In this document: positions 18,086-27,598 of the stretch, piece after piece
Layout: the number at the start of each line of letters is the position of its first letter
Numbering within the stretch: position 1 is the stretch's first letter
Assembly: GCA_964614535.1 (NCBI GenBank)
Contig: CAZTOZ010000050.1
Location: 1-64,000, forward strand
Direction: 5' to 3'
DNA length: 64,000 nt
From: JALSHZ01 sp964614535
GTDB taxonomy: Bacteria; Pseudomonadota; Gammaproteobacteria; UWMA-0217
Position numbers and translations under genes: made by a program
Notes under the pieces: model-generated
The model's database searches: none
What the model saw: only the letters and a program-made list of their open reading frames with translations
What the model was told of the DNA's origin: nothing

Positions 18086-18841
18086 ATGTCAGAGCAGCAG
18101 AAGACCACCCATTTCGGCTATCAGGAAGTGCCGGTCGAGGAGAAGCAGAAAAAGGTCGCCGACGTCTTCCACTCGGTGGCCAACAAGTACGATGTCATGA
18201 ACGACCTGATGTCGATGGGCGCGCACCGGCTCTGGAAGATGTTCACGCTCAACCAGGCCGGTGCACGACCGGGCATGCGCGTGCTCGACCTGGCCGGCGG
18301 CACCGGCGATCTGGCGATGAAATTCTCCACTCAGGTGGGCAGCGGCGGCGAGGTGGTGCTGGCCGACATCAACAGTTCGATGCTGGAGGAGGGGCGACGC
18401 CGGCTCATCGACAAGGGCATCGTCGGCAACGTCCGCTACGCCCAGGTCAATGCCGAATGCCTGCCGTTCGGGGACGACAGCTTCGACATCGTCACCATCG
18501 CCTTCGGCCTGCGCAACGTCACCGACAAGGACGCGGCGCTGCGGTCGATGCGCCGCGTGCTCAAACCCGGCGGCAAACTGCTGGTGCTGGAATTCTCCCG
18601 ACCGATCAGCCACATCTTCAACAGGATCTACGACCTCTACTCCTTCACCGCGTTGCCGCTGATGGGCAAGCTCATCGCTGGCGACGCGGAGAGCTACCGT
18701 TATCTGGCCGAGTCGATCCGCATGCATCCTGACCAGGAGACACTCAAGGGAATGATGGAGGCGGCCGGCTTCGAGCGCTGCGACTACCACAATCTCACCG
18801 GCGGGGTCGTGGCGCTGCACACGGGCTATGCCATCGACTGA
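18086..18841 (+). CDS. ubiE: Ubiquinone/menaquinone C-methyltransferase UbiE
   Basis: UbiE adds the C-methyl group to the benzoquinol ring of ubiquinone (and demethylmenaquinone). The 251 residues carry the family signatures YDVMNDLMSMGAHRLWK, the SAM-binding loop VLDLAGGTGDLA, and RVLKPGGKLLVLEFS. It heads a tight ubiE-ubiJ-ubiB operon, so electron transport in this organism uses ubiquinone, consistent with an SQR feeding quinone. Confidence 0.97.
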   Translation: MSEQQKTTHFGYQEVPVEEKQKKVADVFHSVANKYDVMNDLMSMGAHRLWKMFTLNQAGARPGMRVLDLAGGTGDLAMKFSTQVGSGGEVVLADINSSMLEEGRRRLIDKGIVGNVRYAQVNAECLPFGDDSFDIVTIAFGLRNVTDKDAALRSMRRVLKPGGKLLVLEFSRPISHIFNRIYDLYSFTALPLMGKLIAGDAESYRYLAESIRMHPDQETLKGMMEAAGFERCDYHNLTGGVVALHTGYAID

Positions 18842-18854
18842 CGGAGACGCCACC

Positions 18855-19481
18855 ATGGAACGCTCCCCGACGCTGCTGAAACTCATCGAGTCGGCCTTCA
18901 ATCGCTATCTGGCGCTCGACCCGGAAATGTCGTCGCGCCTCGGCGAGCTGGAGGGAAAATGCCTCGGCTTCGTGCTCACCGAACCGGCCATCGAACTCTA
19001 CTGCCGTCCCCGCGCCCGGGCGGTGACACTGCTGGCGCAATGCGACGGCGAGGCGGACTGCATCGTCAAGGGCAGCGCGCTCGATCTGCTGAAGATGCTG
19101 CGCAGTGACGATCCGGCACAGTCGCTGAGCCGGGGCGAGATCGAGATCATCGGTGACAGCCGGCTGGCGCAGGATTTTTCCGATACGCTCAAAGCCATCG
19201 ACATCGACTGGGAAGAGCTGGTCAGCCGGCTCACCGGCGACTTCGCCGCCCACCGCATCGGCAATGCGGTACGCCAGGCCAAGGGGTGGTTCGACGAAAC
19301 GCTCGAGGCATTGCGCCTGGACGTGAGCGACTATCTGCGCGAAGAGTCCGGCATCCTGCCCACGGCCACCGAGATCGACTATTTCATGGCGCAGGTGGAT
19401 GAATTCCGCAACGACGTCGACCGGCTCGAGGCGCGCATCAAACGGCTGGAGAGAAGGATCTCCGAGGCCAATACGCCATGA
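18855..19481 (+). CDS. ubiJ: UbiJ accessory factor (SCP2 domain)
   Basis: This 208-residue protein has an SCP2-like lipid-binding domain in the first 110 residues and a helical C-terminus ending in a coiled coil (FRNDVDRLEARIKRLERR). UbiJ holds the aerobic Ubi enzyme complex and binds ubiquinone intermediates. The position between ubiE and ubiB is diagnostic; it overlaps ubiB by 4 bp. I start at 18855, 13 bp after the ubiE stop. Confidence 0.92.
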   Translation: MERSPTLLKLIESAFNRYLALDPEMSSRLGELEGKCLGFVLTEPAIELYCRPRARAVTLLAQCDGEADCIVKGSALDLLKMLRSDDPAQSLSRGEIEIIGDSRLAQDFSDTLKAIDIDWEELVSRLTGDFAAHRIGNAVRQAKGWFDETLEALRLDVSDYLREESGILPTATEIDYFMAQVDEFRNDVDRLEARIKRLERRISEANTP

Positions 19482-21139
19482 GACGAATCCACCAGCTCAT
19501 CCGTCTGGCGAAAATCAATATCGTCTTTCTACGCCACGGGCTGGACGAATACATTTTTGCGCTGCACATCTTCCGCCCGATCAGTTTTCTCTACCGGCTG
19601 CTGCCGTGGAACTGGTTCCGCAAACACGGCGAGCCGCGCGCGGTGCGGCTGCGCAAGGCGCTGGAGGATCTTGGGCCGATCTTCATCAAGCTCGGGCAGA
19701 TGCTCTCCACACGCAAGGATCTGCTGCCGGAGGATCTGGCGGTGGAGCTGGCGAAGTTGCAGGACAACGTGCCGCCGTTTCCCAACGACGAGGCGCGGCG
19801 CATCATCGAACAAGGGCTCGGCAAGTCGGTACACGAGGTATTCGCCAATTTCAGCGCCGAACCGCTGGCATCGGCCTCGATCGCCCAAGTCCACGCCGCC
19901 GAACTGATGGACGGCCGGCAGGTGGTCGTCAAGGTGGTGCGCCCCGGCATCGAAAAAACCATCGAGCGCGACGTGGGGCTGATGTACGTCATCGCCGGCC
20001 TGGCCAACCGTTACTGGCCCGAGGCGCGACGCCTCAAGCCGCTGGAGATCGTCGCCGAATACGAAAAAACCATCTTCGACGAGTTGGACCTGATGCGCGA
20101 GGCGGCCAATGCCTCCCAGCTCAAACGCAATTTCGATGGCTCGCCCCTGCTCTACATCCCCGGCATCGAGTGGGATCTGACCTCCGAACATGTCATGGTG
20201 ATGGAGCGTATCAGCGGCATTCCGGTCGGTGACACCGAGGCGCTTCACCGTCACGGCATCGACATGCAGACGCTGGCGGAGAACGGCGTCGAGATTTTCT
20301 TCACCCAAGTGTTCCGCGACAATTTCTTCCACGCCGACATGCACCCCGGCAATATCTTCGTCAATCCGAAGAATCCCGACAATCCGCAATACATCGCCGT
20401 CGATTTCGGCATCGTCGGCTCGCTGACACCAGAGGATCAACGCTATCTGGCGGAGAATTTCTACGCCTTCTTCCGCCGCGACTATCGCCGCGTCGCCGAA
20501 CTGCACGTCGAGTCGGGCTGGGTGCCCCCGACCACCCGGGTCAACGATTTCGAGTCCGCCATCCGCACCGTCTGCGAACCGATCTTCGAGCGGCCACTGA
20601 AGGAGATCTCCTTCGGCCACTTCCTGCTACGGCTGTTCCAGACGGCGCGGCGCTTCAATATGGAGGTGCAGCCACAGCTGGTGCTGCTGCAGAAGACCCT
20701 GCTCAATATCGAGGGGCTGGGACGGCAGCTCTATCCCGATCTCGATCTATGGAAGACGGCCAAGCCCTTCATCGAAAACTGGATGCACGAACAGATCGGT
20801 GTCAAGGCGTTGGTGCGGGGCATCCGGACCCATTTTCCCAAGCTGCTGGAAAAGGCACCGGAGACGCCGCTGCTGCTGGCCGACGTCATCGGCAAAGCCT
20901 CGAAAGAGCGGCTACGGATCGACTACCACGCCGAGCAGCTGGAGCGGCTCGACCGCACGCTGCGGGAGGGGCAGCGCCGCAACGGTCTGTGGATCGTCGC
21001 CAGTGCTCTGTTCATCGGCGGGCTGCTGCTGATCGATCAGGGCCAGGGCCATGGCTGGCTCGGCTGGCCTTGGGTCAGCTGGGCCTGCTTCATTGGCGCC
21101 GGGGCGGTATCGTGGCTGTCGTTTCGACCGAGGCCATAG
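19478..21139 (+). CDS. ubiB: UbiB, ABC1-type kinase-like protein for ubiquinone synthesis
   Basis: This 553-residue protein has the KxGQ signature (FIKLGQMLSTRKDLLP), the Ala-rich loop ASIAQVHAAEL, kinase-like catalytic residues VVVKVVRPG, FFHADMHPGN and AVDFGIVG, and two membrane helices at the C-terminus (about 505-550). UbiB is an atypical membrane-bound ATPase needed for ubiquinone synthesis. Length and operon position match the E. coli protein. Confidence 0.96.
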   Translation: MRRIHQLIRLAKINIVFLRHGLDEYIFALHIFRPISFLYRLLPWNWFRKHGEPRAVRLRKALEDLGPIFIKLGQMLSTRKDLLPEDLAVELAKLQDNVPPFPNDEARRIIEQGLGKSVHEVFANFSAEPLASASIAQVHAAELMDGRQVVVKVVRPGIEKTIERDVGLMYVIAGLANRYWPEARRLKPLEIVAEYEKTIFDELDLMREAANASQLKRNFDGSPLLYIPGIEWDLTSEHVMVMERISGIPVGDTEALHRHGIDMQTLAENGVEIFFTQVFRDNFFHADMHPGNIFVNPKNPDNPQYIAVDFGIVGSLTPEDQRYLAENFYAFFRRDYRRVAELHVESGWVPPTTRVNDFESAIRTVCEPIFERPLKEISFGHFLLRLFQTARRFNMEVQPQLVLLQKTLLNIEGLGRQLYPDLDLWKTAKPFIENWMHEQIGVKALVRGIRTHFPKLLEKAPETPLLLADVIGKASKERLRIDYHAEQLERLDRTLREGQRRNGLWIVASALFIGGLLLIDQGQGHGWLGWPWVSWACFIGAGAVSWLSFRPRP

Positions 21140-21211
21140 CCGCGCCTTCACCGATTCGAGTGGACTCCACCAGCGCCGGCCCAACAAGAGGCAACCCCCA
21201 CGGACACGCAG

Positions 21212-22933
21212 ATGAGCAATGACGAGACGACCACGAACACCCGGCTGCCGGGCAAGGACGCCGCGCTCGAAGACTCGATCGAAAAAATGCAGCGCCTGCT
21301 GCGGGACGCCGGTTTCGAGATCGAGGCCGTCTCCTGGCTCAATCCCGCGCCCCACTGCTGGTCGGTCCACATCCGTGACCGCCAGTGCCCACTGCTGTTC
21401 ACCAACGGCAAGGGGCGCAACCGCAAGGCGGCACTGGCCAGCGCGCTGGGTGAATTCTTCGAACGCCTGGGCACGCTCTATTTCTTTGCCGACTACTATT
21501 TCGGCCCCGATCACGACCACGACGGTTTCAGCCACCACCCCGAAGAAAAGTGGTTCCCATCGGCCGACGGCCGCTGGCCCGACGGCTTGCTCGACGACCC
21601 GGCGCTGCGCCGGTTCTACGATCCCGAAGGTGAGCTGAGCACCCGTCATCTCATCGACCTCAACACCGGTGATGCGGAAAAAGGGATTTGTGCGCTCCCC
21701 TTCATCCGCCAGCGCGACGGCAAGACGCTCTGGTTTCCAGTCAATCTGCTCGGCAACCTCTATGTCAGCAACGGCATGTCGGCAGGCAATACGCGCGACG
21801 AGGCCCGCGTCCAGGCGTTGTCGGAAATCTTCGAGCGCGCCATCAAGTTCCGCATCATCGCCAGCGGAACCGCATTGCCCGACATTCCCGAAAAGGTGCT
21901 GCGACGCTATCCGGCCATCGAAGCGGCGGTCACTGCCCTGCGCAGCCACGGTTTTTCGATACTGCTCAAGGACGCCTCCCTGGGGGGCCGCTACCCGGTC
22001 GTCAACGTCACCCTGCTCAACCCGCGGGATGGCAGTTGCTTCGCCAGCTTCGGCGCCCACCCACGATTCGAGGTGGCGCTGGAGCGCACCGTGACCGAGC
22101 TGCTGCAAGGACGGGATCTCGACCAGCTCGGGGGGTTTTCGACCCCGAGCTTCGATCTCGACGCCGTGGCCGATCCGATGAATCTGGAGACCCACTTCAT
22201 CGACTCCTCGGGCCTGATCGGCTGGGCATTCTTTCGTCGCACACCAGACCATGCCTTCGTGGACTGGAATTTCGACGGCACGACCGCCGACGAGTTCGCC
22301 CACCTCTGCTCACTACTGCACGAGGAAGGCTTCGATATCTACCTGCGGGACGATCATCGGCTCGGTATCGACACCTGCCGCATCATCGTGCCCGGCTTTT
22401 CCGAGATCTATCCCGTTGCCGATCTCGTCTGGGACAACAACAATGCCGCAATCCACCTTCGCCAGCGCGTACTGGACATCGCCGGCCTCCCACCGGCGGC
22501 GCTCGACGAACTGGGGCGGGAATTCGAATCGGAAAATTTCGATCCCCAGCATCCCGTCGCCGCCCTGCTCGGGGTCGCGCCCACCCCCGGGTCGCGATGG
22601 GAAAGCCTCCGCGCCGGTGAGCTGTCGCTGTTGCTCGCCCTGGCCCGCGGCGACCACGAGACCGCGATCGAGCGCCTCCATTGGATCATCGACTACGGGC
22701 AACTGGATGATAAGACGCTGCGACGCTATCGCGCCCTGCTCGTCCGGCTGACGATGGGTGACAGGGTGGATCAGTTCGAGGTTGCGTTGCAGCAGCTCTA
22801 CGGAATGGCCGCCGAGGAATCGGGCGCCGCGACGCTGCGGCAGTTGGAAAACCCGCTCGACGGTCGTGCTCACAAACAACTGATGGCGGCGCTACAGAAG
22901 GTGAGAAGGCTGCAGGCGGTGGGCCTGTCGTAA
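21212..22933 (+). CDS. ycaO: YcaO protein, accessory factor for ribosomal protein S12 methylthiolation
   Basis: The 573 residues follow E. coli YcaO closely: LPGKDAALEDSIEKMQ at the start, SWLNPAPHCWSVHIRD, NGKGRNRKAALASALGE, YVSNGMSAGNTRDEARVQ, FASFGAHPRFEVALERTVTE and THFIDSSGLIGW. YcaO proteins use ATP to activate amide backbones; the E. coli type potentiates RimO in beta-methylthiolation of S12. There is no precursor peptide or dehydrogenase gene nearby, so a ribosomally made natural-product role is not supported. Confidence 0.92.
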   Translation: MSNDETTTNTRLPGKDAALEDSIEKMQRLLRDAGFEIEAVSWLNPAPHCWSVHIRDRQCPLLFTNGKGRNRKAALASALGEFFERLGTLYFFADYYFGPDHDHDGFSHHPEEKWFPSADGRWPDGLLDDPALRRFYDPEGELSTRHLIDLNTGDAEKGICALPFIRQRDGKTLWFPVNLLGNLYVSNGMSAGNTRDEARVQALSEIFERAIKFRIIASGTALPDIPEKVLRRYPAIEAAVTALRSHGFSILLKDASLGGRYPVVNVTLLNPRDGSCFASFGAHPRFEVALERTVTELLQGRDLDQLGGFSTPSFDLDAVADPMNLETHFIDSSGLIGWAFFRRTPDHAFVDWNFDGTTADEFAHLCSLLHEEGFDIYLRDDHRLGIDTCRIIVPGFSEIYPVADLVWDNNNAAIHLRQRVLDIAGLPPAALDELGREFESENFDPQHPVAALLGVAPTPGSRWESLRAGELSLLLALARGDHETAIERLHWIIDYGQLDDKTLRRYRALLVRLTMGDRVDQFEVALQQLYGMAAEESGAATLRQLENPLDGRAHKQLMAALQKVRRLQAVGLS

Positions 22934-23066
22934 TGCCAGCATCGATCGGGTCGCCTCTTCGCCGCTGCCGGGTGACCGTTTGTTGCACAGTTCGACGACG
23001 CTGCCCCGACCGGGCTTGCCAACGTATGTTCGCCCCCGCCGGGGCGCGTAGACCTTTTCCGGCCTC

Positions 23067-24614
23067 CTATTGCTTACGTTCGACCGGCCGCGCAGCAACG
23101 ATGGCGGCACGGACGGCTTCGATGCCGCTCTGCTGGGTCAGGCCGAGGTCTACGATGTCGCGGGTCTTGGCTTTCAGGACGCCGTGAACCGGTTTCTGGA
23201 TCTGGCGTTCGCGACCGGTGCTGTCGACGAAGTTGATGGCGATCACCAGGCCGGTCATGTCCATCGGGGTGGCGTTGGTGAGTTCTGCCTTGTAACGGCC
23301 GCTCGTCTGTTCGATGCCGGTCCGCACCCGGATATACTGTGACGGGTTGGTGGCCAGATCGAGGGAGATCAGCTCGCTGTAGGCTTTGAGGCCGACTTTG
23401 CTCTTGTCGTTGGCGCCCTTCTGGAAATAGTCCTTGGCGGCGCGCAGGTCGCCCCGCTGCTTGGCCATGAGTCCGAGCTGGTAATAGGCGTCCGAGGTCG
23501 GCAGCAATGCCAGACTGGCCTTCAGATCGCGTTCGGCCTCCTCTTCCAGCCCCAGCCTGGCCTCGATCAACCCGCGATTGAGCCGGTTGCGGAAAAAGTT
23601 GGGATTGAGCTTGACGGCGGTATCGTAGTACCGCTTGGCCACGTCGAGTTTGCCCGCCTTGGCTTCGGCATCCCCCAGCAACGCATAGAACAGGCTCTCT
23701 TCCGGCTCGATGCCGATGGCGCGACGGGCCAGGGCGCGGGCGAGCTCATAGTCCCCTTCGGCCAGCGCCTTGCGGCCACGCTCGTAGTCGTCATAGGCCG
23801 GCTTGGTGCTTTTCAGGCGGGCAATCATCTTCTGGTAACGCGCTTCGCCCTTGTAACCGCCGGCCGGGAATTTCTTCAATGCCTCCTCGTTGTTCTTGAC
23901 GCGCTCCTGCGACGGCGGGTGGCTGGCGAACAGGCCTTCCAGCCAGCCCGGCTGCCGGTTGTTGGCCAGCCGCACGAAGATGCGTTGCAGCTCGACCGCC
24001 TCGGCCGGGTCGTACCCCGCCTTGGCCATGTATTTCATGCCGTAGTAGTCGGACTCACGTTCGGCATCGCGGCCATACTTGAGTTGCAGCAGTTGTGCGC
24101 CGACGTTGGCGCCCAGTTGCGCGAGCTGGGCGTATTCCTTGTTGCGGGTGCCGACGGCGGTGGCAAAGACGGCGCCCTGCAGCAGCACTCCCTTGGACAT
24201 CTGCCGGGCGGTGTGCTTGGCGGCCGCGTGGACGATCTCGTGACCGAGCACGGCGGCGAGCTGGGCTTCGTTCTGCAGCTCGGTGAGCAGGCCGCGATTG
24301 ATGGAGATCTTGCCGCCGGGCAACGCCCAGGCATTCGGCGTGGAGTCGTTGATGACGTGGAACTCATAGGGCAGCTTGCGATCGGCCACCGCCGCCAGTT
24401 TCTGGCCCACCTCGCGCACATAGGCCACCAGCCTCTCGTCGGCCACATAGTCCCCGCCCTGCATCTGCCGCAACGGGGCATAGTTTTTCTTGCCGATCTC
24501 CAACTCCTGCGCTTCCGAAACCAGCGACAGCTCGCGCTTGCCGGTAACGGGATTGGTGGCGCAACCGACGATAAGAACCGCCGTGGCGATCACGGTGACG
24601 AGAAGCTTTTTCAT
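23067..24614 (-). CDS. M48 metalloprotease lipoprotein with TPR repeats (BepA/LoiP-like)
   Basis: This 515-residue protein has a lipobox LIVGC (Cys18), the zinc motif HEIVH (125-129) with a third ligand in DAERESDYYGMKYM, and several TPR units in the second half (about 285-415) before a beta-rich tail. The N-terminus CATNPVTGKRELSLVSEAQE is typical of envelope M48 lipoproteins. The TPR part resembles BepA (YfgC), which cleans up stalled outer-membrane assembly, but it is longer and I do not assign it to one orthologue. The start has a good AAGGAG. It faces ycaO convergently. Confidence 0.88.
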   Translation of the reverse strand: MKKLLVTVIATAVLIVGCATNPVTGKRELSLVSEAQELEIGKKNYAPLRQMQGGDYVADERLVAYVREVGQKLAAVADRKLPYEFHVINDSTPNAWALPGGKISINRGLLTELQNEAQLAAVLGHEIVHAAAKHTARQMSKGVLLQGAVFATAVGTRNKEYAQLAQLGANVGAQLLQLKYGRDAERESDYYGMKYMAKAGYDPAEAVELQRIFVRLANNRQPGWLEGLFASHPPSQERVKNNEEALKKFPAGGYKGEARYQKMIARLKSTKPAYDDYERGRKALAEGDYELARALARRAIGIEPEESLFYALLGDAEAKAGKLDVAKRYYDTAVKLNPNFFRNRLNRGLIEARLGLEEEAERDLKASLALLPTSDAYYQLGLMAKQRGDLRAAKDYFQKGANDKSKVGLKAYSELISLDLATNPSQYIRVRTGIEQTSGRYKAELTNATPMDMTGLVIAINFVDSTGRERQIQKPVHGVLKAKTRDIVDLGLTQQSGIEAVRAAIVAARPVERKQ

Positions 24615-24670
24615 GGTTCGACTCCTTACTCTGACAGCCTGCCGACGGTTGCCCGGCGGTCACCGCCGGC

Positions 24671-25336
24671 TCACTGTTTCGGCAGTATCGTGCGCGCACC
24701 ATCGGGGCCGCCGAGAATCAATACGTCGGCCGGCCGGTGGGCGAAGATGCCGACGGTGACGACGCCGGGCAGCATGTTGATCTCCTGCTCCAGCTTCATC
24801 GGCTCCATGATCTCCAGATTGTGCACGTCGAGAATGAGGTTGCCGTTGTCGGTGGTAAAGCCTTCCCGCAGCACCGGCTTGCCACCGAACTTGACCATTT
24901 GCCGGGCGATGAAGCTGCGGGCCATTGGAATCACCTCCACCGGCAGCGGGAATTTTCCGAGTACGCGGACGAGCTTCGACTCGTCGGCGATGCAGACGAA
25001 CTTCTCGCTGGCGCCGGCGACGATTTTCTCCCGCGTCAGCGCGCCGCCACCGCCCTTGATGAGATGGAGCTGATCGTTGGACTCGTCGGCGCCATCGACA
25101 TAGAGCGCCAGATCACCAACGTCGTTGAGGTCGAGCACCGGGATGCCGTGACCACGCAGCCGCTCGGCGCTGGCTTCGGAGCTGGCGACGGTGCCGTCGA
25201 TGCGGCTCTTGATCTTCGCCAGCAGATCGATGAAGTGGTTGGCGGTGGAACCGGTACCGATCCCGACGATCATGCCGTTCTCGACATAGTCGATGGCGGC
25301 CTCGGCGGCGGCCCTTTTCATCTCGTCTGCATTCAT
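24671..25336 (-). CDS. rpiA: Ribose-5-phosphate isomerase A
   Basis: RpiA interconverts ribose-5-phosphate and ribulose-5-phosphate (pentose phosphate pathway; also the Calvin cycle in autotrophs). The 221 residues contain VGIGTGSTANHFID, DGADESN, and IKGGGGALTREKI, the phosphate-binding and catalytic loops. The start at 25336 follows GAGGGAAC; the longer frame to 25465 has no support. It lies just upstream of the M48 gene on the same strand. Confidence 0.96.
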   Translation of the reverse strand: MNADEMKRAAAEAAIDYVENGMIVGIGTGSTANHFIDLLAKIKSRIDGTVASSEASAERLRGHGIPVLDLNDVGDLALYVDGADESNDQLHLIKGGGGALTREKIVAGASEKFVCIADESKLVRVLGKFPLPVEVIPMARSFIARQMVKFGGKPVLREGFTTDNGNLILDVHNLEIMEPMKLEQEINMLPGVVTVGIFAHRPADVLILGGPDGARTILPKQ

Positions 25337-25518
25337 TCTTTCTGTTCCCTCAATGGTTGATCCGGTCGATCGCCGTGCCGGGTGCCCGCCTTCGCACCGC
25401 CCCTCCCCGAAAGAGGGGAAACGCCTGCCGCGGGCGCCGATGCGACACGCCATGGATGGCGCCAATCATACACGTTGCGAGGCTTTCACCTCAAAGTGGT
25501 TTCGGTTAGGCTTCGCCG

Positions 25519-27027
25519 ATGGTTTCCATCGAGAAGATTCTCAACGCCAGGGTCTACGACGTCGCCAACCGTACCCCGCTGGACGTAGCGCCGCTGCTCT
25601 CACAGCGCCTGGGCAACCATGTGCTGCTCAAGCGCGAGGATCTGCAACCGGTCTTCTCATTCAAACTGCGCGGTGCCTATAACAAGATTTTTCATCTCTC
25701 CGACGAGGAGAAGGCCCGCGGCATCATCGCCGCGTCGGCTGGCAATCACGCCCAGGGGGTGGCGCTGGCCGGGGCGGGCCTGGGCATCCGTTCGGTGATC
25801 GTCATGCCAAGGACCACGCCGGACATCAAGGTCACGGCGGTGCGGCGACTGGGCGGCAGGGCGGTATTGCATGGCGACAGCTATGACGAAGCCTACGCCC
25901 ACGCACTGGCACTGGCGGACGAGGAGGGGCTCACCTTTATCCACCCGTTCGACGACCCCGATGTCATCGCCGGGCAGGGGACGGTGGCGATGGAGCTGTT
26001 GCAGCAGCATCCCAACCCGATTCACGCCGTCTTCATTCCAGTGGGCGGTGGCGGGCTGATCGCCGGCATGGCGAGCTACATCAAGACCTTGCGGCCGGAG
26101 ATCAAGGTGATCGGCGTGGAGCCGGACGACACACCGACACTCCATGCGGCGCTGGAGCACAACCGCCGGGTGACGCTGAAGGAGATCGGCCTGTTCGCCG
26201 ACGGCGTCGCGGTCAAGCAGATCGGCAAGAACACCTTTCCGGTGGCGCGGCAGTACGTGGACGAGGTGGTGCTGGTCAGCACCGACGAGATGTGCGCCGC
26301 CATCAAGGACATCTTCGAGGACACCCGCTCGATGATGGAGCCGGCCGGCGCACTCGGCGTCGCCGGGCTGAAGAAATACTGTCAGGAACACCAGCTCAAA
26401 AACCGGACACTGATCGCCATCAACAGTGGCGCCAACATGAATTTCGAGCGGCTGCGCCACGTCACCGAACGGGCGGAGCTGGGCGAGCGCCGTGAAGCGC
26501 TGCTGGCCGTGACGATTCCGGAGAAACCCGGCAGCTTCAAGAAATTCTGCCAGACCATCGGCAACCGCGGCATCACCGAATTCAACTACCGGTATTCCGA
26601 CGCCCGCGACGCGCTGGTGTTCGCCGGCGTCAAGCTCACCGGCGGCGACGAAGAGCGCGAGGAGCTGGTCGCCCGGTTGCGTGACAAGGACTATCCGGTG
26701 CTGGACATCACCGACAACGAGGTGGCCAAGGTGCATCTGCGCTATATGGTGGGCGGGCATGCACCCCATATCGACAACGAGCTGGTCTATCGCTTCATCT
26801 TCCCCGAACGGCCCGGCGCGCTGTTGAAGTTTCTCACCGCGATGGGTCATCGCTGGAACATCAGCCTGTTCCATTATCGCAACCACGGCTCGGCCCACGG
26901 CCGCATTCTGGTGGGCATCCAAGTGCCGCCAAAGGAGCGCAAGGAGTTTCGCAACTCGCTCAAGACCCTTGGCTACCAGCACTGGGAAGAGACCGACAAC
27001 CCGGTCTACAAGCTATTCCTGAGCTGA
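25519..27027 (+). CDS. ilvA: Threonine dehydratase, biosynthetic form
   Basis: IlvA turns threonine into 2-oxobutanoate for isoleucine synthesis. The 502 residues include the PLP lysine in FSFKLRGAYNK (Lys49), the AASAGNHAQGVA loop, PVGGGGLIAGMA, and two C-terminal ACT-like regulatory domains (from about 330: VTIPEKPGSFKKFC and IFPERPGALLKFL). The double regulatory domain marks the isoleucine-feedback-inhibited biosynthetic type rather than the short catabolic type. Confidence 0.96.
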   Translation: MVSIEKILNARVYDVANRTPLDVAPLLSQRLGNHVLLKREDLQPVFSFKLRGAYNKIFHLSDEEKARGIIAASAGNHAQGVALAGAGLGIRSVIVMPRTTPDIKVTAVRRLGGRAVLHGDSYDEAYAHALALADEEGLTFIHPFDDPDVIAGQGTVAMELLQQHPNPIHAVFIPVGGGGLIAGMASYIKTLRPEIKVIGVEPDDTPTLHAALEHNRRVTLKEIGLFADGVAVKQIGKNTFPVARQYVDEVVLVSTDEMCAAIKDIFEDTRSMMEPAGALGVAGLKKYCQEHQLKNRTLIAINSGANMNFERLRHVTERAELGERREALLAVTIPEKPGSFKKFCQTIGNRGITEFNYRYSDARDALVFAGVKLTGGDEEREELVARLRDKDYPVLDITDNEVAKVHLRYMVGGHAPHIDNELVYRFIFPERPGALLKFLTAMGHRWNISLFHYRNHGSAHGRILVGIQVPPKERKEFRNSLKTLGYQHWEETDNPVYKLFLS

Positions 27028-27130
27028 GTGGTCGGAAATACCCGCGGATTACCAAGGAAAGTATCCAATCCAGCGGGGATACCCTATGCTTTGGAATTCT
27101 TCTAAATTGAAAGCAAGGCAGTGACGAGAG

Positions 27131-27430
27131 ATGAGTGTGGAAATTCCCGAGCGCGACGGTGACGGCTATCTGGTCGACATGAACGAATGGACGCCGGAGA
27201 TCGGCAAGGCCATGGCCGAAGCCGACGGCGTGGAACTGGACGACGTGAGGTGGAACCACATCATGAAAGCCAGAGAGTACTACGAAGAAAACATGGTCGT
27301 GCCGCCGATCCGCAAGTTCGCCAAATACATCGGCGAGAATCAGAAGGATATTTTCAAGATCTGGAACACCGGCCCGATGAAACCGATCACCAAGTACGGG
27401 GGGCTGCCGAAGCCGACCGGCTGCGTCTAG
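27131..27430 (+). CDS. DsrC/TusE-family sulfur relay protein, single C-terminal cysteine
   Basis: This 99-residue protein ends in LPKPTGCV, the hallmark C-terminal arm of DsrC/TusE, with the reactive Cys penultimate. The second cysteine of true DsrC lies 11 residues earlier; here that position is Thr (ITKYGG). It therefore has the TusE/DsrC-paralogue pattern, able to carry sulfur on one Cys but not to form the DsrC intramolecular disulfide. The body (YLVDMNEWTPEIGKAMAEADG) fits the family. A possible partner is TusA at 5753. Whether it serves tRNA thiolation or sulfur oxidation is open. Confidence 0.88.
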   Translation: MSVEIPERDGDGYLVDMNEWTPEIGKAMAEADGVELDDVRWNHIMKAREYYEENMVVPPIRKFAKYIGENQKDIFKIWNTGPMKPITKYGGLPKPTGCV

Positions 27431-27452
27431 CCCGAACACGACGATCATGGTG

Positions 27453-27480
27453 AAAAAGGCCGCCGCGGGGCGGCCTTTTT
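27453..27480 (+). terminator. Intrinsic terminator after the dsrC-like gene
   Basis: AAAAAGGCCGCC-GCGG-GGCGGCCTTTTT is a 12-bp stem with A and T runs on both sides, 23 bp after the stop codon. Confidence 0.88.
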
Positions 27481-27598
27481 CATGGGCATTGTTGCACAAC
27501 GGTTACTTCCGCCACGCCCTTCCCGGTTCCGATTGATCCGCCGCACCACTCTGTTGCACCATAGCCGCCACATCGATCCACCATCACGGAACCCTGCC

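Noticed and set aside
21212..22933. YcaO as part of a natural-product (thiazole/oxazole) cluster
   Set aside because: The sequence follows the E. coli YcaO type and no precursor peptide, dehydrogenase or exporter gene is nearby.
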